From contig NZ_FQVU01000003.1 in the NCBI RefSeq assembly GCF_900129455.1, forward strand, positions 1 to 64,000: a stretch of DNA of 64,000 nt, given 5' to 3'. Each line of letters starts with the position of its first letter. The first letter of the stretch is position 1. Of this stretch, positions 49,194-59,447 are shown piece by piece. The DNA is from Jatrophihabitans endophyticus. GTDB lineage: Bacteria; Actinomycetota; Actinomycetes; Mycobacteriales; Jatrophihabitantaceae. The notes under the pieces are model-generated. The model searched no databases. It was not told where the DNA came from and saw nothing but the letters and a program-made list of their open reading frames with translations. Made by a program: the position numbers and the translations under genes.

Positions 49194-50243
49194 ATGGACA
49201 ACAAGCACACGGTGCGTTTCGAGCCCGTCGGCATCGAGATCGAGGTCGACGAGGAGCAGACCGTCCTGCGCGGCGCGGCCGAGCAGGGCATCATGCTGAT
49301 GCACGGGTGCAAGGAAGGCCAGTGTGCGGCCTGCAAGTCCTTCGTCCTCGACGGCGACGACATCGACCTCGAGAAGTACTCGACGTTCGCCCTCCCCGAC
49401 TTCGAGAAGGAGGAGGGCTTCACGCTGCTGTGCCGGGCGCACGTCTACGAGGACGTGACGATCGAGCTGCTGAACTACGACGAGGAGATGATCCGCTCCG
49501 GCCATCCGATCCAGCGGGCCAGGGCCGAGGTGGTCGCCAACGACCCCGTCACGCACGACATGCGCCACCTGAGACTGAAGATCGTCGAGCCGGACAAGGT
49601 GGCGTTCTTCGCCGGCCAGTACTTCGACTTCACCATCCCCGGCAGCGAGGACACCCGCTCGTTCTCGATGGCGAACACGCCGGCCGGCGGCGGCACCGAG
49701 CTCGAGTTCGTGATCCGCATCTATCCCGGCGGCCGGTTCTCGTCGCACCTGGCCGACGAGCTCGCGGTCGGCGACGTCCTCGACATCACCGGCCCGTTCG
49801 GGGTGTTCACGCTGCGCGACGGCCGCGACGCGGACATGGTCTTCGTCGGCGGTGGCGCCGGCATGGCGCCGATCCTCTCGGTGCTGCGCTCCCTCGCCGA
49901 GCGCGGCAGCACCCGCAAGGCGACCTACTACTACGGCGCGCGTGGCAAGCGGGACCTCTGCTTCACGGACGAGCTGACCGGGCTGGCCGAGCAGCTGGGG
50001 AACTTCACCTTCGTGCCCGCGCTGTCGGAGCCGGACGACGCGGACGACTGGGACGGCGAGACCGGGCTGATCACCGACGTGATGAGCCGGCACGAGACCG
50101 ACCTGGCGCTGACGGACTGCTACGTCTGCGGGCCGCCGCCGATGGTGGAGGCCGCGATGGAGGCGCTGACGAAGCTCGGCGCCGACGAGAAGCACATCTA
50201 CTACGACAAGTTCACGACGACCGGCGACCCCGAGAGAGAGTAG
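49194..50243 (+). CDS. mimB: Propane monooxygenase reductase
   Basis: A 349-residue NADH oxidoreductase. The N-terminal plant-type [2Fe-2S] domain has C39, C44, C47 and C80 (CKEGQCAAC). The FAD-binding domain contains RSFSMAN (155-161), and the NAD-binding domain has GGGAGMAP (219-226) and a terminal CGPPPM. It passes electrons from NADH to the diiron centre of MimA. All cofactor motifs are intact. It is 69 bp downstream of mimA, with a stem-loop between, and two bases before mimC. Confidence 0.96.
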   Translation: MDNKHTVRFEPVGIEIEVDEEQTVLRGAAEQGIMLMHGCKEGQCAACKSFVLDGDDIDLEKYSTFALPDFEKEEGFTLLCRAHVYEDVTIELLNYDEEMIRSGHPIQRARAEVVANDPVTHDMRHLRLKIVEPDKVAFFAGQYFDFTIPGSEDTRSFSMANTPAGGGTELEFVIRIYPGGRFSSHLADELAVGDVLDITGPFGVFTLRDGRDADMVFVGGGAGMAPILSVLRSLAERGSTRKATYYYGARGKRDLCFTDELTGLAEQLGNFTFVPALSEPDDADDWDGETGLITDVMSRHETDLALTDCYVCGPPPMVEAAMEALTKLGADEKHIYYDKFTTTGDPERE

Positions 50244-50245
50244 CC

Positions 50246-51433
50246 ATGACCCAGACCGAGGAACGGCGCGCGCCAGCGGAGCGCAGTGCGCCGAAGCCCG
50301 TCTTCACCGACGCGGAGGCCGGCGCCAAGGAGTTCCCGGACTCCACCGCGCGCAGCTACAACTACTTCACCCCGCAGAAGCGCCGGCAGTCGCACTACGA
50401 GGACGTCACCGTCGAGGTGCAGCCGGATCCGCGCCACTACCTGTCCCAGGGCTGGCTGTACGGGTTCGCCGACGGCCGTGGTGGCTACCCACTGGACTGG
50501 ACCGCCCTCAAGGCGTGGGGCAGCGACCGTCCCGAGCCCGAGCGCTACCCGGGGTCCGGTGGGAAGGGGTACGACTGGCCGGCGCACGGTTGGCACGAGT
50601 TCCGCGACCCCAACGAGGAGTGGGAGCTCACCTTCTACCGCTACAACTCCAACGTCGTCCGCCAGATCAACCAGAACGTGGAGACGGCCAAGCAGACCAA
50701 GGCGTTCGAGCAGTGGAACCCGAACTGGGTGACGTTCGTGGAGCGCAACGTCGGTGCGTGGATGCACGTCGAGCACGGGCTGGGCCTCTACGTCTTCGCC
50801 AACGCCAACCGGCGGGCGCCGACCAACATGCACAACAACGCGATCTCGGTGAACAGCATGCACCGGATCCGCTTCGCGCAGGACCTCGCGCTGTACAACC
50901 TCACCCTCTCGGAGGAGATCGAGTCCTTCGACGGCACCGCGCACGTCGCGACCTGGAACGAGGACGCCGCCTGGCAGGGCGTGCGCGAGACGTGCGAGCA
51001 GCTCACCTGCGTCGACGACTGGGCCGAGGCGGTGTTCGCCACGAACGTGGTGTTCGAGCCGCTGATCGGCGAGCTGTTCCGCAGCAACCTGGTGCAGCAG
51101 GCGGCTCCCAAGAACGGCGACTTCGTCACGCCCACCGTCGTGGGGGCCGGCGAATGGGACTACGCCGAGCGGGACCTGCGCTACACGCGGGCGATGTTCG
51201 AGCTGTTGACCGACGACCGGGAGTTCGCCGCGCACAACATCGGGATCATCGACGGCTGGCTTGCGACGTGGACGGCTCGCTGCCTCGCCGCCGCCCGGAC
51301 GCTGCAGCCGATCTGGTCGCAGCCCGACGCCAAGCCGCCCCGCTTCGAGGACGCGCTCGACCGGGCCAAGAGCCGGTTCGCGGGCATCCTCGCCGACCTC
51401 TCGCTGTCGACCCCGAAGGAGCTGACCCAGTGA
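50246..51433 (+). CDS. mimC: Propane monooxygenase hydroxylase small (beta) subunit
   Basis: A 395-residue hydroxylase beta subunit of the soluble diiron monooxygenase family. It has the ferritin-like helical pattern, with YRYNSNVVRQINQNVETAK and RIRFAQDLALYNLTLSEE, but lacks iron ligands, as expected for a beta subunit. It forms the (alpha-beta) hydroxylase with MimA. ATG at 50246 is two bases after mimB, and its stop overlaps the mimD GTG by four bases. Confidence 0.95.
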   Translation: MTQTEERRAPAERSAPKPVFTDAEAGAKEFPDSTARSYNYFTPQKRRQSHYEDVTVEVQPDPRHYLSQGWLYGFADGRGGYPLDWTALKAWGSDRPEPERYPGSGGKGYDWPAHGWHEFRDPNEEWELTFYRYNSNVVRQINQNVETAKQTKAFEQWNPNWVTFVERNVGAWMHVEHGLGLYVFANANRRAPTNMHNNAISVNSMHRIRFAQDLALYNLTLSEEIESFDGTAHVATWNEDAAWQGVRETCEQLTCVDDWAEAVFATNVVFEPLIGELFRSNLVQQAAPKNGDFVTPTVVGAGEWDYAERDLRYTRAMFELLTDDREFAAHNIGIIDGWLATWTARCLAAARTLQPIWSQPDAKPPRFEDALDRAKSRFAGILADLSLSTPKELTQ

Positions 51434-51813
51434 CCACCGCGAGCGAGCCGCGCTTCACGACCGCCGAGAGCCCGTACAAGTCCGACAAGACCTTCTCGAA
51501 CATGTGCGGCTTCACGTTGATGAACAACCAGGTGGGCGCGGTGATGGCCAGGGTGCTCGCGCAGCTGGGCAACGTGACCGTCACCCCGCTGCCGTCGATG
51601 ATCCGCGTCGACGGGGTCGGCCGGTTCGACGTCGTCTACGACGACATGGACGACGCGCTCGGCGAGGAGCAGGGCTTCTTCAGTGCCGCCGAGTTCGAGA
51701 ACAACATGTCGACCCACTACGGCCGGATGGTGCACGAGGACGACCGCACGATCATGTTCTCGAATCCGGAGGAGGCCGCGGAGTACCTCGGCTTCGACCT
51801 CAAGTCCCGTTGA
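51430..51813 (+). CDS. mimD: Propane monooxygenase coupling (effector) protein
   Basis: A 127-residue MmoB/DmpM-type effector: SDKTFSNMCGFTLMNNQVGAVMARVLAQ, then VTPLPSMIRVDGVGRFDVVYDDMDD. These small cofactorless proteins bind the hydroxylase and tune oxygen activation and substrate access. GTG at 51430 overlaps the mimC stop by four bases, indicating translational coupling. Confidence 0.95.
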   Translation: MTTASEPRFTTAESPYKSDKTFSNMCGFTLMNNQVGAVMARVLAQLGNVTVTPLPSMIRVDGVGRFDVVYDDMDDALGEEQGFFSAAEFENNMSTHYGRMVHEDDRTIMFSNPEEAAEYLGFDLKSR

Positions 51814-51850
51814 TCGCCCCGCGTCCCGGCGCGAGATAGGAGCAGCCACG

Positions 51851-52906
51851 ATGTACGAGAAGGATGGCGAGAAGTACTTCGTCGTGGACAGTCACATGCA
51901 CTTCTGGGACGCCACGCCGGAGAACTGGGTCGAGGGCCACGAGCAGTACGCCAAGGGCTGGATCGAGTGCTTCCACGCGTACCAGTCCCTCGGGCCGCCG
52001 GAGACGCACTGGTCGATCGAGCACTTCGAGGGTTACTCCGAGGACGACCTGATGAGCGACGTGTTCGACAAGGGGCACGTCGACGTCGCGGTGTTCCAGC
52101 CGACCTACCTCAAGGAGTGGTACGCGGAGGGCTTCAACACCACGGAGAAGAACGGCGCCCTGGCCGAGAAGCACCCGGACAGGTTCATCGTCAACACCCG
52201 CTTCGACCCGCGGGACGGCGACGCCGGGCTCACGGAGCTCGAGGAGAACGTCAAGCGCTGGGGGGCCCGGGGTCTCAAGCTCTACACCGCCGAGTGGAAG
52301 GGTGATTCACGAGGCTGGACGCTGAAGGACCCGGAGGCGTACCGCTACCTGGAGAAGGCGCAGGAGCTGGGCATCAAGAACGTCCACGTCCACAAGGGAC
52401 CGACGATCTGGCCGCTGGACAAGGACGCGTTCGACGTCTCCGACGTCGACCACGCCGCCACCGACTTCCCCGAGCTCAACTTCATCGTCGAGCACGTCGG
52501 CCTACCGCGCATCGAGGACTTCTGCTTCATGGCGACGCAGGAGCCCAACGTCTACGCGGGGCTGTCGGTCGTCATCGGCGGGCTGATGCACGCCCGACCG
52601 AAGTTCTTCGCCAAGGTGATGGGGGAGCTGCTGTTCTGGGTCGGCGAGGACAAGATGACCTTCGGCAGCGACTACGGCATCTGGGAGCCGAAGTGGCAGG
52701 TCGAGGGGTTCGTCGACTGGGACTACCCGAGTGACGAGTTCTCCGACTACCCGCGGGTCAACGTCGACACCAAGAAGAAGATCCTCGGGCTCAACGCGGC
52801 GAAGCTGTACGACATCGAGGTCCCGGCCGAGTGCCGGATCGCGGACTCGACGCCGGGGGCCCGCGACGACGCGGAGCTCGTGACGAACGCGTCGTCGTCG
52901 GCGTGA
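51851..52906 (+). CDS. Amidohydrolase-2 family metal-dependent hydrolase of the mim operon
   Basis: A 351-residue TIM-barrel protein with the metal-binding start VVDSHMHFWD, the GLKLYTAEWKG strand, an HVHKGP histidine pair, IVEHVGLPR and FGSDYGIWEP. These are the ligands of the amidohydrolase-2/ACMSD-like family. Orthologues occupy this position directly after mimD in mycobacteria. Its reaction in alkane oxidation is not known; it may act on a downstream metabolite or in maturation. GGAG precedes the ATG. Its stop overlaps the DUF59 GTG by four bases. Confidence 0.9.
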   Translation: MYEKDGEKYFVVDSHMHFWDATPENWVEGHEQYAKGWIECFHAYQSLGPPETHWSIEHFEGYSEDDLMSDVFDKGHVDVAVFQPTYLKEWYAEGFNTTEKNGALAEKHPDRFIVNTRFDPRDGDAGLTELEENVKRWGARGLKLYTAEWKGDSRGWTLKDPEAYRYLEKAQELGIKNVHVHKGPTIWPLDKDAFDVSDVDHAATDFPELNFIVEHVGLPRIEDFCFMATQEPNVYAGLSVVIGGLMHARPKFFAKVMGELLFWVGEDKMTFGSDYGIWEPKWQVEGFVDWDYPSDEFSDYPRVNVDTKKKILGLNAAKLYDIEVPAECRIADSTPGARDDAELVTNASSSA

Positions 52907-53625
52907 CCGCGGTCGGCGACCGGGTCGCGTACGACGTCCGCGAGGCGCTGGACGCCGTACGCGACCCGGAACTCGACGAGCCGGTGACCTCGCTCGGGTT
53001 CGTGGCGTCGTGCGAGGTCACGGGTGACGGCGCGGCCGAGGTCCACCTGCGGCTGCCGACGTACTTCTGCGCGCCGAACTTCGCCTACCTGATGGTGGCC
53101 GACGCCCACGACGCGGTGGCGGCCGTGCCCGGCGTCCGGCGCACCACGGTCGTCCTCGACGACCACTTCGCCTCGGCCGAGATCAACGCCGGCGTCGCCG
53201 CGCGCGCCGGCTTCGTCGCGACGTTCGGGGACGAGGCCGTCGACGAGCTCGACTCGCTGCGGGCCGACTTCGTCCGCAAGGCCGTGCTCGCGGGGACGGA
53301 CCGGGTGTGCCGTCCCCTGCTGGTGCGCGGAACGACGCCGGCCGAGCTGGCCGACCTCACCCTCGGCGACGTCGCGCCGTCGGCGGACCTCGAACGGTTG
53401 CGGGCACGGCGGCGCGAGGTGGGGCTACCGGCGGACGACGCCGCGCCGCTGCTCGTCGACGCGGTCACGGGGGACCGCGTCGCCCGTGACGACCTGCGCC
53501 TGCATCTCGGCCGGGCCCGACTGACCCGCGTGAACATCGAGGCCAACGGCGGCGTGTGCCGGGGCATGCTCGCCGCCCGCTACGGCCTGCCCGACCCGGC
53601 GCCCCACACCGACCAGGAGGAGTGA
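52903..53625 (+). CDS. DUF59/MIP18-family protein with mim-specific C-terminal extension
   Basis: A 240-residue protein. The first ~100 residues are a MIP18/DUF59 domain (VREALDAVRDPELDEPVTSLGFV, with AEVHLRLPTYFCAPNF), the fold of Fe-S or metal-centre assembly factors and of PaaD-type proteins. The remaining region has FVRKAVLAGTDRVCRPLLVRG and ANGGVCRGMLAARYG, whose cysteines could bind metal. A role in loading iron into the hydroxylase or cluster is plausible. GTG 52903 overlaps the amidohydrolase stop; the next gene starts three bases after its stop. Confidence 0.85.
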   Translation: MTAVGDRVAYDVREALDAVRDPELDEPVTSLGFVASCEVTGDGAAEVHLRLPTYFCAPNFAYLMVADAHDAVAAVPGVRRTTVVLDDHFASAEINAGVAARAGFVATFGDEAVDELDSLRADFVRKAVLAGTDRVCRPLLVRGTTPAELADLTLGDVAPSADLERLRARRREVGLPADDAAPLLVDAVTGDRVARDDLRLHLGRARLTRVNIEANGGVCRGMLAARYGLPDPAPHTDQEE

Positions 53626-53628
53626 GCG

Positions 53629-54657
53629 ATGAAGGCCGTCCGTCTGCACGCCTACCACCAGCAACCCACGATCGACGAGGTGGCCGAGCCCGCGGTGACG
53701 GGGCCGATGGACGTCGTCGTCAGGGTCGGCGGCGCCGGGGTCTGCCGCACCGACCTGCACATCATCCTCGGGCAGTGGGACGAGGCGATGAGCCCGACCC
53801 TGCCGTACACGATCGGCCACGAGAACGCGGGCTGGGTGCACGAGGTCGGCTCGGCCGTCACCAATGTGGCCGTCGGCGACACCGTGATCCTGCATCCGAC
53901 GCCGACGTGCGGGCTGTGCCGCGCCTGCCGCGCCGGGCAGGACATGCACTGCGTCGCGAGCACCTTCCCCGGCCTCGACGGCACCGACGGCGGCATGGCC
54001 GAGTACCTGCTGACCTCCGCCCGTGCGTGTATCAAGCTCGACCCGTCGACGCAGCCCAAGGACGTCGCCGCCCTCGCCGACGCCGGCATCACCGCGTACC
54101 ACGCCGTCCGCAAGGCCGTCCCGCTGCTCCACCCCGGCACCACCGCAGTCGTGATCGGCGCCGGCGGGCTCGGCCACATCGGCGTGCAGTGCCTGGCGGC
54201 GCTGACCGCCACGAACATCGTGGTCGTCGACCGCAACCCCGACGCGCTGAAGCTGGCCGAGGCGCTGGGGGCGAACCAGACCGTCGTCGCCGACGGCAGG
54301 CACGTCGACACCGTCACCGAGCTCACCGACGGCGCGGGCGCCGACGTGGTGTTCGACTTCGTCGCCGAGGAGGGCGCCGAGAGCGACGGCTGGGCGATGA
54401 CGCGTCCCGGTGGCTCGTACTACGTGATCGGGTACGGCGGCGAGCTGCACGTCCCGACCCTTGACGTCATCAGCACCGAGCGCAACGTCGTCGGCAACAT
54501 CGTCGGCACGTACAACGAGCTCGCCGAGCTGATGGTGCTCGCACAGGCCGGCAAGGTCACGCTGCACACGAAGACCTACCCGCTCGACGCCGCCCAGGAG
54601 GCGCTGCACGACCTCGACGCGGGCGAGGTCCGCGGCCGGGCGATTCTCGTTCCCTGA
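53629..54657 (+). CDS. Zinc-dependent alcohol dehydrogenase
   Basis: A 342-residue medium-chain dehydrogenase. The catalytic zinc ligands are C39 (GVCRTDLH) and H64-E65 (GHEN), and the structural zinc cysteines are C94, C97, C100 and C108. The nucleotide fold GAGGLGHIGVQ starts near residue 171 and is followed by an acidic residue (VVVDR), favouring NAD. In the operon it should oxidise the propanol made by the monooxygenase. It is three bases after the DUF59 gene. Confidence 0.93.
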   Translation: MKAVRLHAYHQQPTIDEVAEPAVTGPMDVVVRVGGAGVCRTDLHIILGQWDEAMSPTLPYTIGHENAGWVHEVGSAVTNVAVGDTVILHPTPTCGLCRACRAGQDMHCVASTFPGLDGTDGGMAEYLLTSARACIKLDPSTQPKDVAALADAGITAYHAVRKAVPLLHPGTTAVVIGAGGLGHIGVQCLAALTATNIVVVDRNPDALKLAEALGANQTVVADGRHVDTVTELTDGAGADVVFDFVAEEGAESDGWAMTRPGGSYYVIGYGGELHVPTLDVISTERNVVGNIVGTYNELAELMVLAQAGKVTLHTKTYPLDAAQEALHDLDAGEVRGRAILVP

Positions 54658-56391
<1,734 letters not shown>

Positions 56392-56396
56392 GACCC

Positions 56397-57734
56397 GTGT
56401 TCGCCCCGGCCGCGCCCCGGCGCGACGACGTGCCTGCGCCCGGGCAGGACGGCATCGCGTCCGGCCGCGGCCCGGGGCCCGCGACGACCGGCGACGTCGG
56501 CACGTTCGCGTCGCTACGTGCCCGGGGCCGGTTGCGGGGCATGCTGGGGTTCGTCGGGCCGGCGTTCGTGGCCGCCGTCGCCTACATCGATCCGGGCAAC
56601 TTCGCGACCAACTTCTCGGCCGGTGCCCACTACGGCTACACGCTGGTGTGGGTCGTCGTCGCGGCGAATCTCGTCGCGATGCTCGTCCAGTACCAGTCCG
56701 CGAAGGTGGGCGTGGCGACCGGCCGCGACCTGCCCGAGCTCTGCCGTGACAGCTTCCCGCGCGGCGTGTCGGTCGGCCTCTGGCTGCAGGCCGAGGTCGT
56801 GGCGATGGCGACGGACGTGGCCGAGTTCGTCGGGGCGGCCGTCGGGCTATACCTGATCTTCGGCGTGCCGCTGCTGCCCGCGGGCCTGCTCACCGCGGTC
56901 GTGGCCTTCGTGATCCTCGCCCTCGACCAGCGCGGCCACCGCCGCTTCGAGCTCGTGGTCGCGGGCCTGCTCGGCATCGTCTCGCTCGGTTTCGCCTACG
57001 ACCTGGTGGCCGTCGGCGCGAGCGCGCCCGATCTCGCCGGTGGCCTCGTGCCCGGTTTCGCGGGCACCGGCAGCGTCGCGCTCGCGGCCGGGATCGTCGG
57101 GGCGACCGTGATGCCGCACGTGGTCTACCTGCACTCGTCGCTGACGAAGCGACGGGTGGGGTGCCGCGACGACGCCGAGCGCCGGCAGCTGCTGCGCTTC
57201 CAGCGCGTCGACGTGGTGCTCGCGCTCGGCGTGGCCGGCCTCGTGAACGTCACGATGATCGTGGTCGCGGCCTCGGTCTTCCACCGCACGAACCCCGGCA
57301 GCGGTGACTCGATCGAGGCGGCGCACTCCGGACTGGCCCACCTGGCCGGGGGAGGGGCGGCCCTGGCCTTCGCCGCCGCCCTGCTTGCGTCGGGGCTGTC
57401 CTCCGCGAGCGTCGGCACCTACGCCGGGCAGGTCGTCATGCAGGGTTTCCTGCGCCGGCGGGTGCCGCTGTTCGCGCGCCGCGCCGTGACGATGCTGCCG
57501 GCACTCGGCGTCCTCGCGCTCGGGCTGCCGATGACGACGACGCTGGTGGTGTCGCAGGTCCTGCTCTCCTTCGGCATCCCGTTCGCGCTCGTGCCCCTGA
57601 CGGTGCTGGCCGCGCGGCGTGACGTCATGGGCACGTTCGCCAATCGCGCCGGCACCACCGCCGTCATGGTCGCCGTCGCCACCGTCGTGATCGTGCTCAA
57701 CGGCTACGTGCTCTATCGGACCGCGCTCGGCTGA
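56397..57734 (+). CDS. NRAMP-family divalent metal transporter (MntH-like) joined to the mim operon
   Basis: A 445-residue membrane protein with about eleven helices. The metal-site motifs are intact: D65-P-G-N68 in helix 1 and A236/M239 followed by P240-H241 in helix 6; the methionine favours soft ions such as Mn2+ and Fe2+. GTG at 56397 begins five bases after the mimG stop, so it is probably cotranscribed; the N-terminal ~45 residues are disordered and the start could be later. Supplying iron for the diiron hydroxylase is an attractive inference, but manganese uptake is the family's commonest role. Confidence 0.88.
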   Translation: MFAPAAPRRDDVPAPGQDGIASGRGPGPATTGDVGTFASLRARGRLRGMLGFVGPAFVAAVAYIDPGNFATNFSAGAHYGYTLVWVVVAANLVAMLVQYQSAKVGVATGRDLPELCRDSFPRGVSVGLWLQAEVVAMATDVAEFVGAAVGLYLIFGVPLLPAGLLTAVVAFVILALDQRGHRRFELVVAGLLGIVSLGFAYDLVAVGASAPDLAGGLVPGFAGTGSVALAAGIVGATVMPHVVYLHSSLTKRRVGCRDDAERRQLLRFQRVDVVLALGVAGLVNVTMIVVAASVFHRTNPGSGDSIEAAHSGLAHLAGGGAALAFAAALLASGLSSASVGTYAGQVVMQGFLRRRVPLFARRAVTMLPALGVLALGLPMTTTLVVSQVLLSFGIPFALVPLTVLAARRDVMGTFANRAGTTAVMVAVATVVIVLNGYVLYRTALG

Positions 57735-57765
57735 GCGTCGTCCCCCATCCGCGAAGGAGTCGATC

Positions 57766-58413
57766 ATGACCACGCAGGACCTGCCCCGATCGATCCGGCG
57801 ACTGGCGAGCGAGGACGGTGCGCGGCTGGCCCGCCTCGTGGCCGCGTACGACGACGCCCAGACGGTGCTGCGCTGCTGCGAGGAGCTGGTCGCCCGGCTG
57901 GCACCCGACGGCAGCGAGCCCGACGGCAGCGAGCCCGACGGCAGCGAGCCCGACGGCAGCGAGCCCGACGGCGTCGACGTGGAGGCGCTGTGGACGTTCG
58001 CGGTGCTGGCCTACGGCCGGCTGTTCGCGACCGGCCGGACCGGCGCCCCGTTGACCGAGGACGACGTCGTGACCGCGGCAGAGGGGCGCGGCGACCCGGA
58101 ACAGGTGCGCCGGACCCACCGGCTGCTGCTGCACCTGCGCGACCGGCATGCCGATCCCGCGGCCGATCCACGGGAGACCTACACCGCCGGGGTCGCGCTC
58201 GACCCCGACGGCGCGGTGAACGCGGTGGCGGTGACCTCGGTGCGCGCGCCACGCCTGGACGTCGCGGCGGTGCGCCGGGCGGGGGCGATCGCCTACCCGC
58301 TGGTGGCCGTCCTGGACCAGCGCATCGACCCGCTGCAGGCCCGCATCCTCGCGGCCATGCGCGGCGCCTCGCGGGCGGACCTCGAGGCGCTCGACCGGGT
58401 GGAGGTCCGCTGA
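57766..58413 (+). CDS. Protein of unknown function with PDGSE repeats
   Basis: A 215-residue soluble protein with a helical N-terminus (IRRLASEDGARLARLVAAYDDAQTVLRCCEELVARLA), a run of four PDGSE units and a folded-looking C-terminus (VAVTSVRAPRLDVAAVRRAGAIAYPLVAVLDQRID). No family was recognised. GAAGGAG precedes the ATG. It follows the NRAMP gene by 31 bp and could be the end of the mim operon or the first gene of the tail-collar cassette; a 123-bp gap after it argues for the former. Confidence 0.75.
   Translation: MTTQDLPRSIRRLASEDGARLARLVAAYDDAQTVLRCCEELVARLAPDGSEPDGSEPDGSEPDGSEPDGVDVEALWTFAVLAYGRLFATGRTGAPLTEDDVVTAAEGRGDPEQVRRTHRLLLHLRDRHADPAADPRETYTAGVALDPDGAVNAVAVTSVRAPRLDVAAVRRAGAIAYPLVAVLDQRIDPLQARILAAMRGASRADLEALDRVEVR
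57904..57963 (+). repeat. 15-bp tandem repeat encoding PDGSE
   Basis: CCCGACGGCAGCGAG occurs four times without change (57904-57963), followed by a partial unit. The identity at silent sites suggests recent slippage. It lies inside the unknown protein gene and keeps frame. Confidence 0.95.
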
Positions 58414-58482
58414 CGCGCTATCGGGTCCAAGGTCCCGAGTTCGGCCCTCGTGTGCGGCAATCCCTTCCATGTCAGGTTTTCG

Positions 58483-58501
58483 TTAGTTTAGGCTCCCGGC
58501 T
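58483..58501. promoter_or_regulatory. Partial IdeR/DtxR-like sequence in the cassette promoter region
   Basis: TTAGTTTAGGCT matches the first twelve positions of the iron-box consensus at eleven, but the other half does not match (12 of 19 in all). TTAGGC/GCCTAA also form a small inverted repeat (58488-58508). It lies in the AT-rich leader about 36-54 bp upstream of the DUF6916-like gene. Iron control is only a possibility. Confidence 0.3.
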
Positions 58502-58536
58502 GGCCTAACAACGTCTTAACTGTCGCAAGGGATCCC

Positions 58537-58947
58537 ATGACCGACGTCTCGCGGCGCCTGGTGCTCGGCACCGGTGTCAGCTCGCTCGCGCTGGCGCTGG
58601 CCAGCACGCTGGAGCCCACCCGGGCCGGCGCGGCACCGGCCGGCGCGTCACCGGCGGCTGACGGCGGTCCGACCCGTGCGGACTACGCGCGGCACGTGGG
58701 GCATCAGTTCAGCGCCGTCACCGGTACTGCGACGCGCCGGGTGACGCTGCGGCGCATCGAGGACTCGCTCGGCACGTCGGCCGATCCGAACCTGAGCTTC
58801 ACCCTCGTGTTCGAACCCGTGGGCGGACGGGTGCGCGAGGGCATCTACTCCCTGCACCGCCGCGGCGTCCGCAACCACACCCTGCTGCTGCACGCCCTGG
58901 GCACCGACGGACTGCTGCAGGCGGTCGTGAATCGCGCGCAGCGATGA
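58537..58947 (+). CDS. Tat-exported DUF6916-like protein
   Basis: A 136-residue protein with a twin-arginine-type leader (SRRLVLGTGVSSLALALAST) and a small beta domain: HQFSAVTGTATRRVTLRRIEDSLGTS, then LSFTLVFEPVGGRVREGIYSLHRRGVRNHTLLLHAL. This is the DUF6916 pattern found next to tail-collar genes in other bacteria; function unknown. Its stop overlaps the GNAT start by four bases. It opens the tail-collar cassette. Confidence 0.78.
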   Translation: MTDVSRRLVLGTGVSSLALALASTLEPTRAGAAPAGASPAADGGPTRADYARHVGHQFSAVTGTATRRVTLRRIEDSLGTSADPNLSFTLVFEPVGGRVREGIYSLHRRGVRNHTLLLHALGTDGLLQAVVNRAQR

Positions 58948-59447
58948 CCGCCGTCGCTCCGGTCGTCGCGCGCCGGGCCGTCCGTGCCGCCGACGACGAC
59001 CTGCTGCGCGAGCTGTTCCTCGCCGGCCGGCCCGAGCTGGCGGTGCTGCCCGCCCCCATCCGTGACGAGCTCGTCGACCTGCAGCGCCGCGCCCAGCGCG
59101 GCCAGCAGGAGGCCGACCACCCGGCCGCCCGTCGCGAGGTCCTCGTGGGCGTCGACGAGGCGGGGGACCGGACCGACTGCGGGGTCCTGGTCACCGACCG
59201 TGACGACGACGCCCTGTACGTGCTGGACATCGTGCTGGCGCCGGCCCGCCGTGGCCACGGGCTCGGCTCGGCCGCCCTGGCCGGCGTCGCGGCCGAGGCC
59301 GACGCCACCGGTCGCGAGGTGCGGCTGCACGTCTGGTCCGACAACGCCGGCGCGCGCCGGCTCTACGAGCGTCTCGGCTTCGAGTACGCAACCGATGCGG
59401 ACGCCGGTCACCTGGCCATGCGCCGACCACGACAGGGGAGTGTCTGA
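58944..59447 (+). CDS. GNAT-family N-acetyltransferase
   Basis: A 167-residue protein with the GNAT fold: the acetyl-CoA-binding segment LAPARRGHGLGSAALAGVAAEA and the C-terminal NAGARRLYERLGFEYA. The N-terminal third (ADDDLLRELFLAGRPELAVLPAPIRDELVDLQRRAQ) is the kind seen in GNAT proteins linked to tail-collar genes. It may acetylate a cassette protein, which is an inference from position. It overlaps the genes before and after (4 bases and 1 base). Confidence 0.88.
   Translation: MTAVAPVVARRAVRAADDDLLRELFLAGRPELAVLPAPIRDELVDLQRRAQRGQQEADHPAARREVLVGVDEAGDRTDCGVLVTDRDDDALYVLDIVLAPARRGHGLGSAALAGVAAEADATGREVRLHVWSDNAGARRLYERLGFEYATDADAGHLAMRRPRQGSV

Noticed and set aside
47193..50195. 1000-codon minus-strand open frame opposite mimA and mimB
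   Set aside because: It is an antisense shadow of two clearly recognised enzymes; low-complexity His/Arg/Val-rich product.
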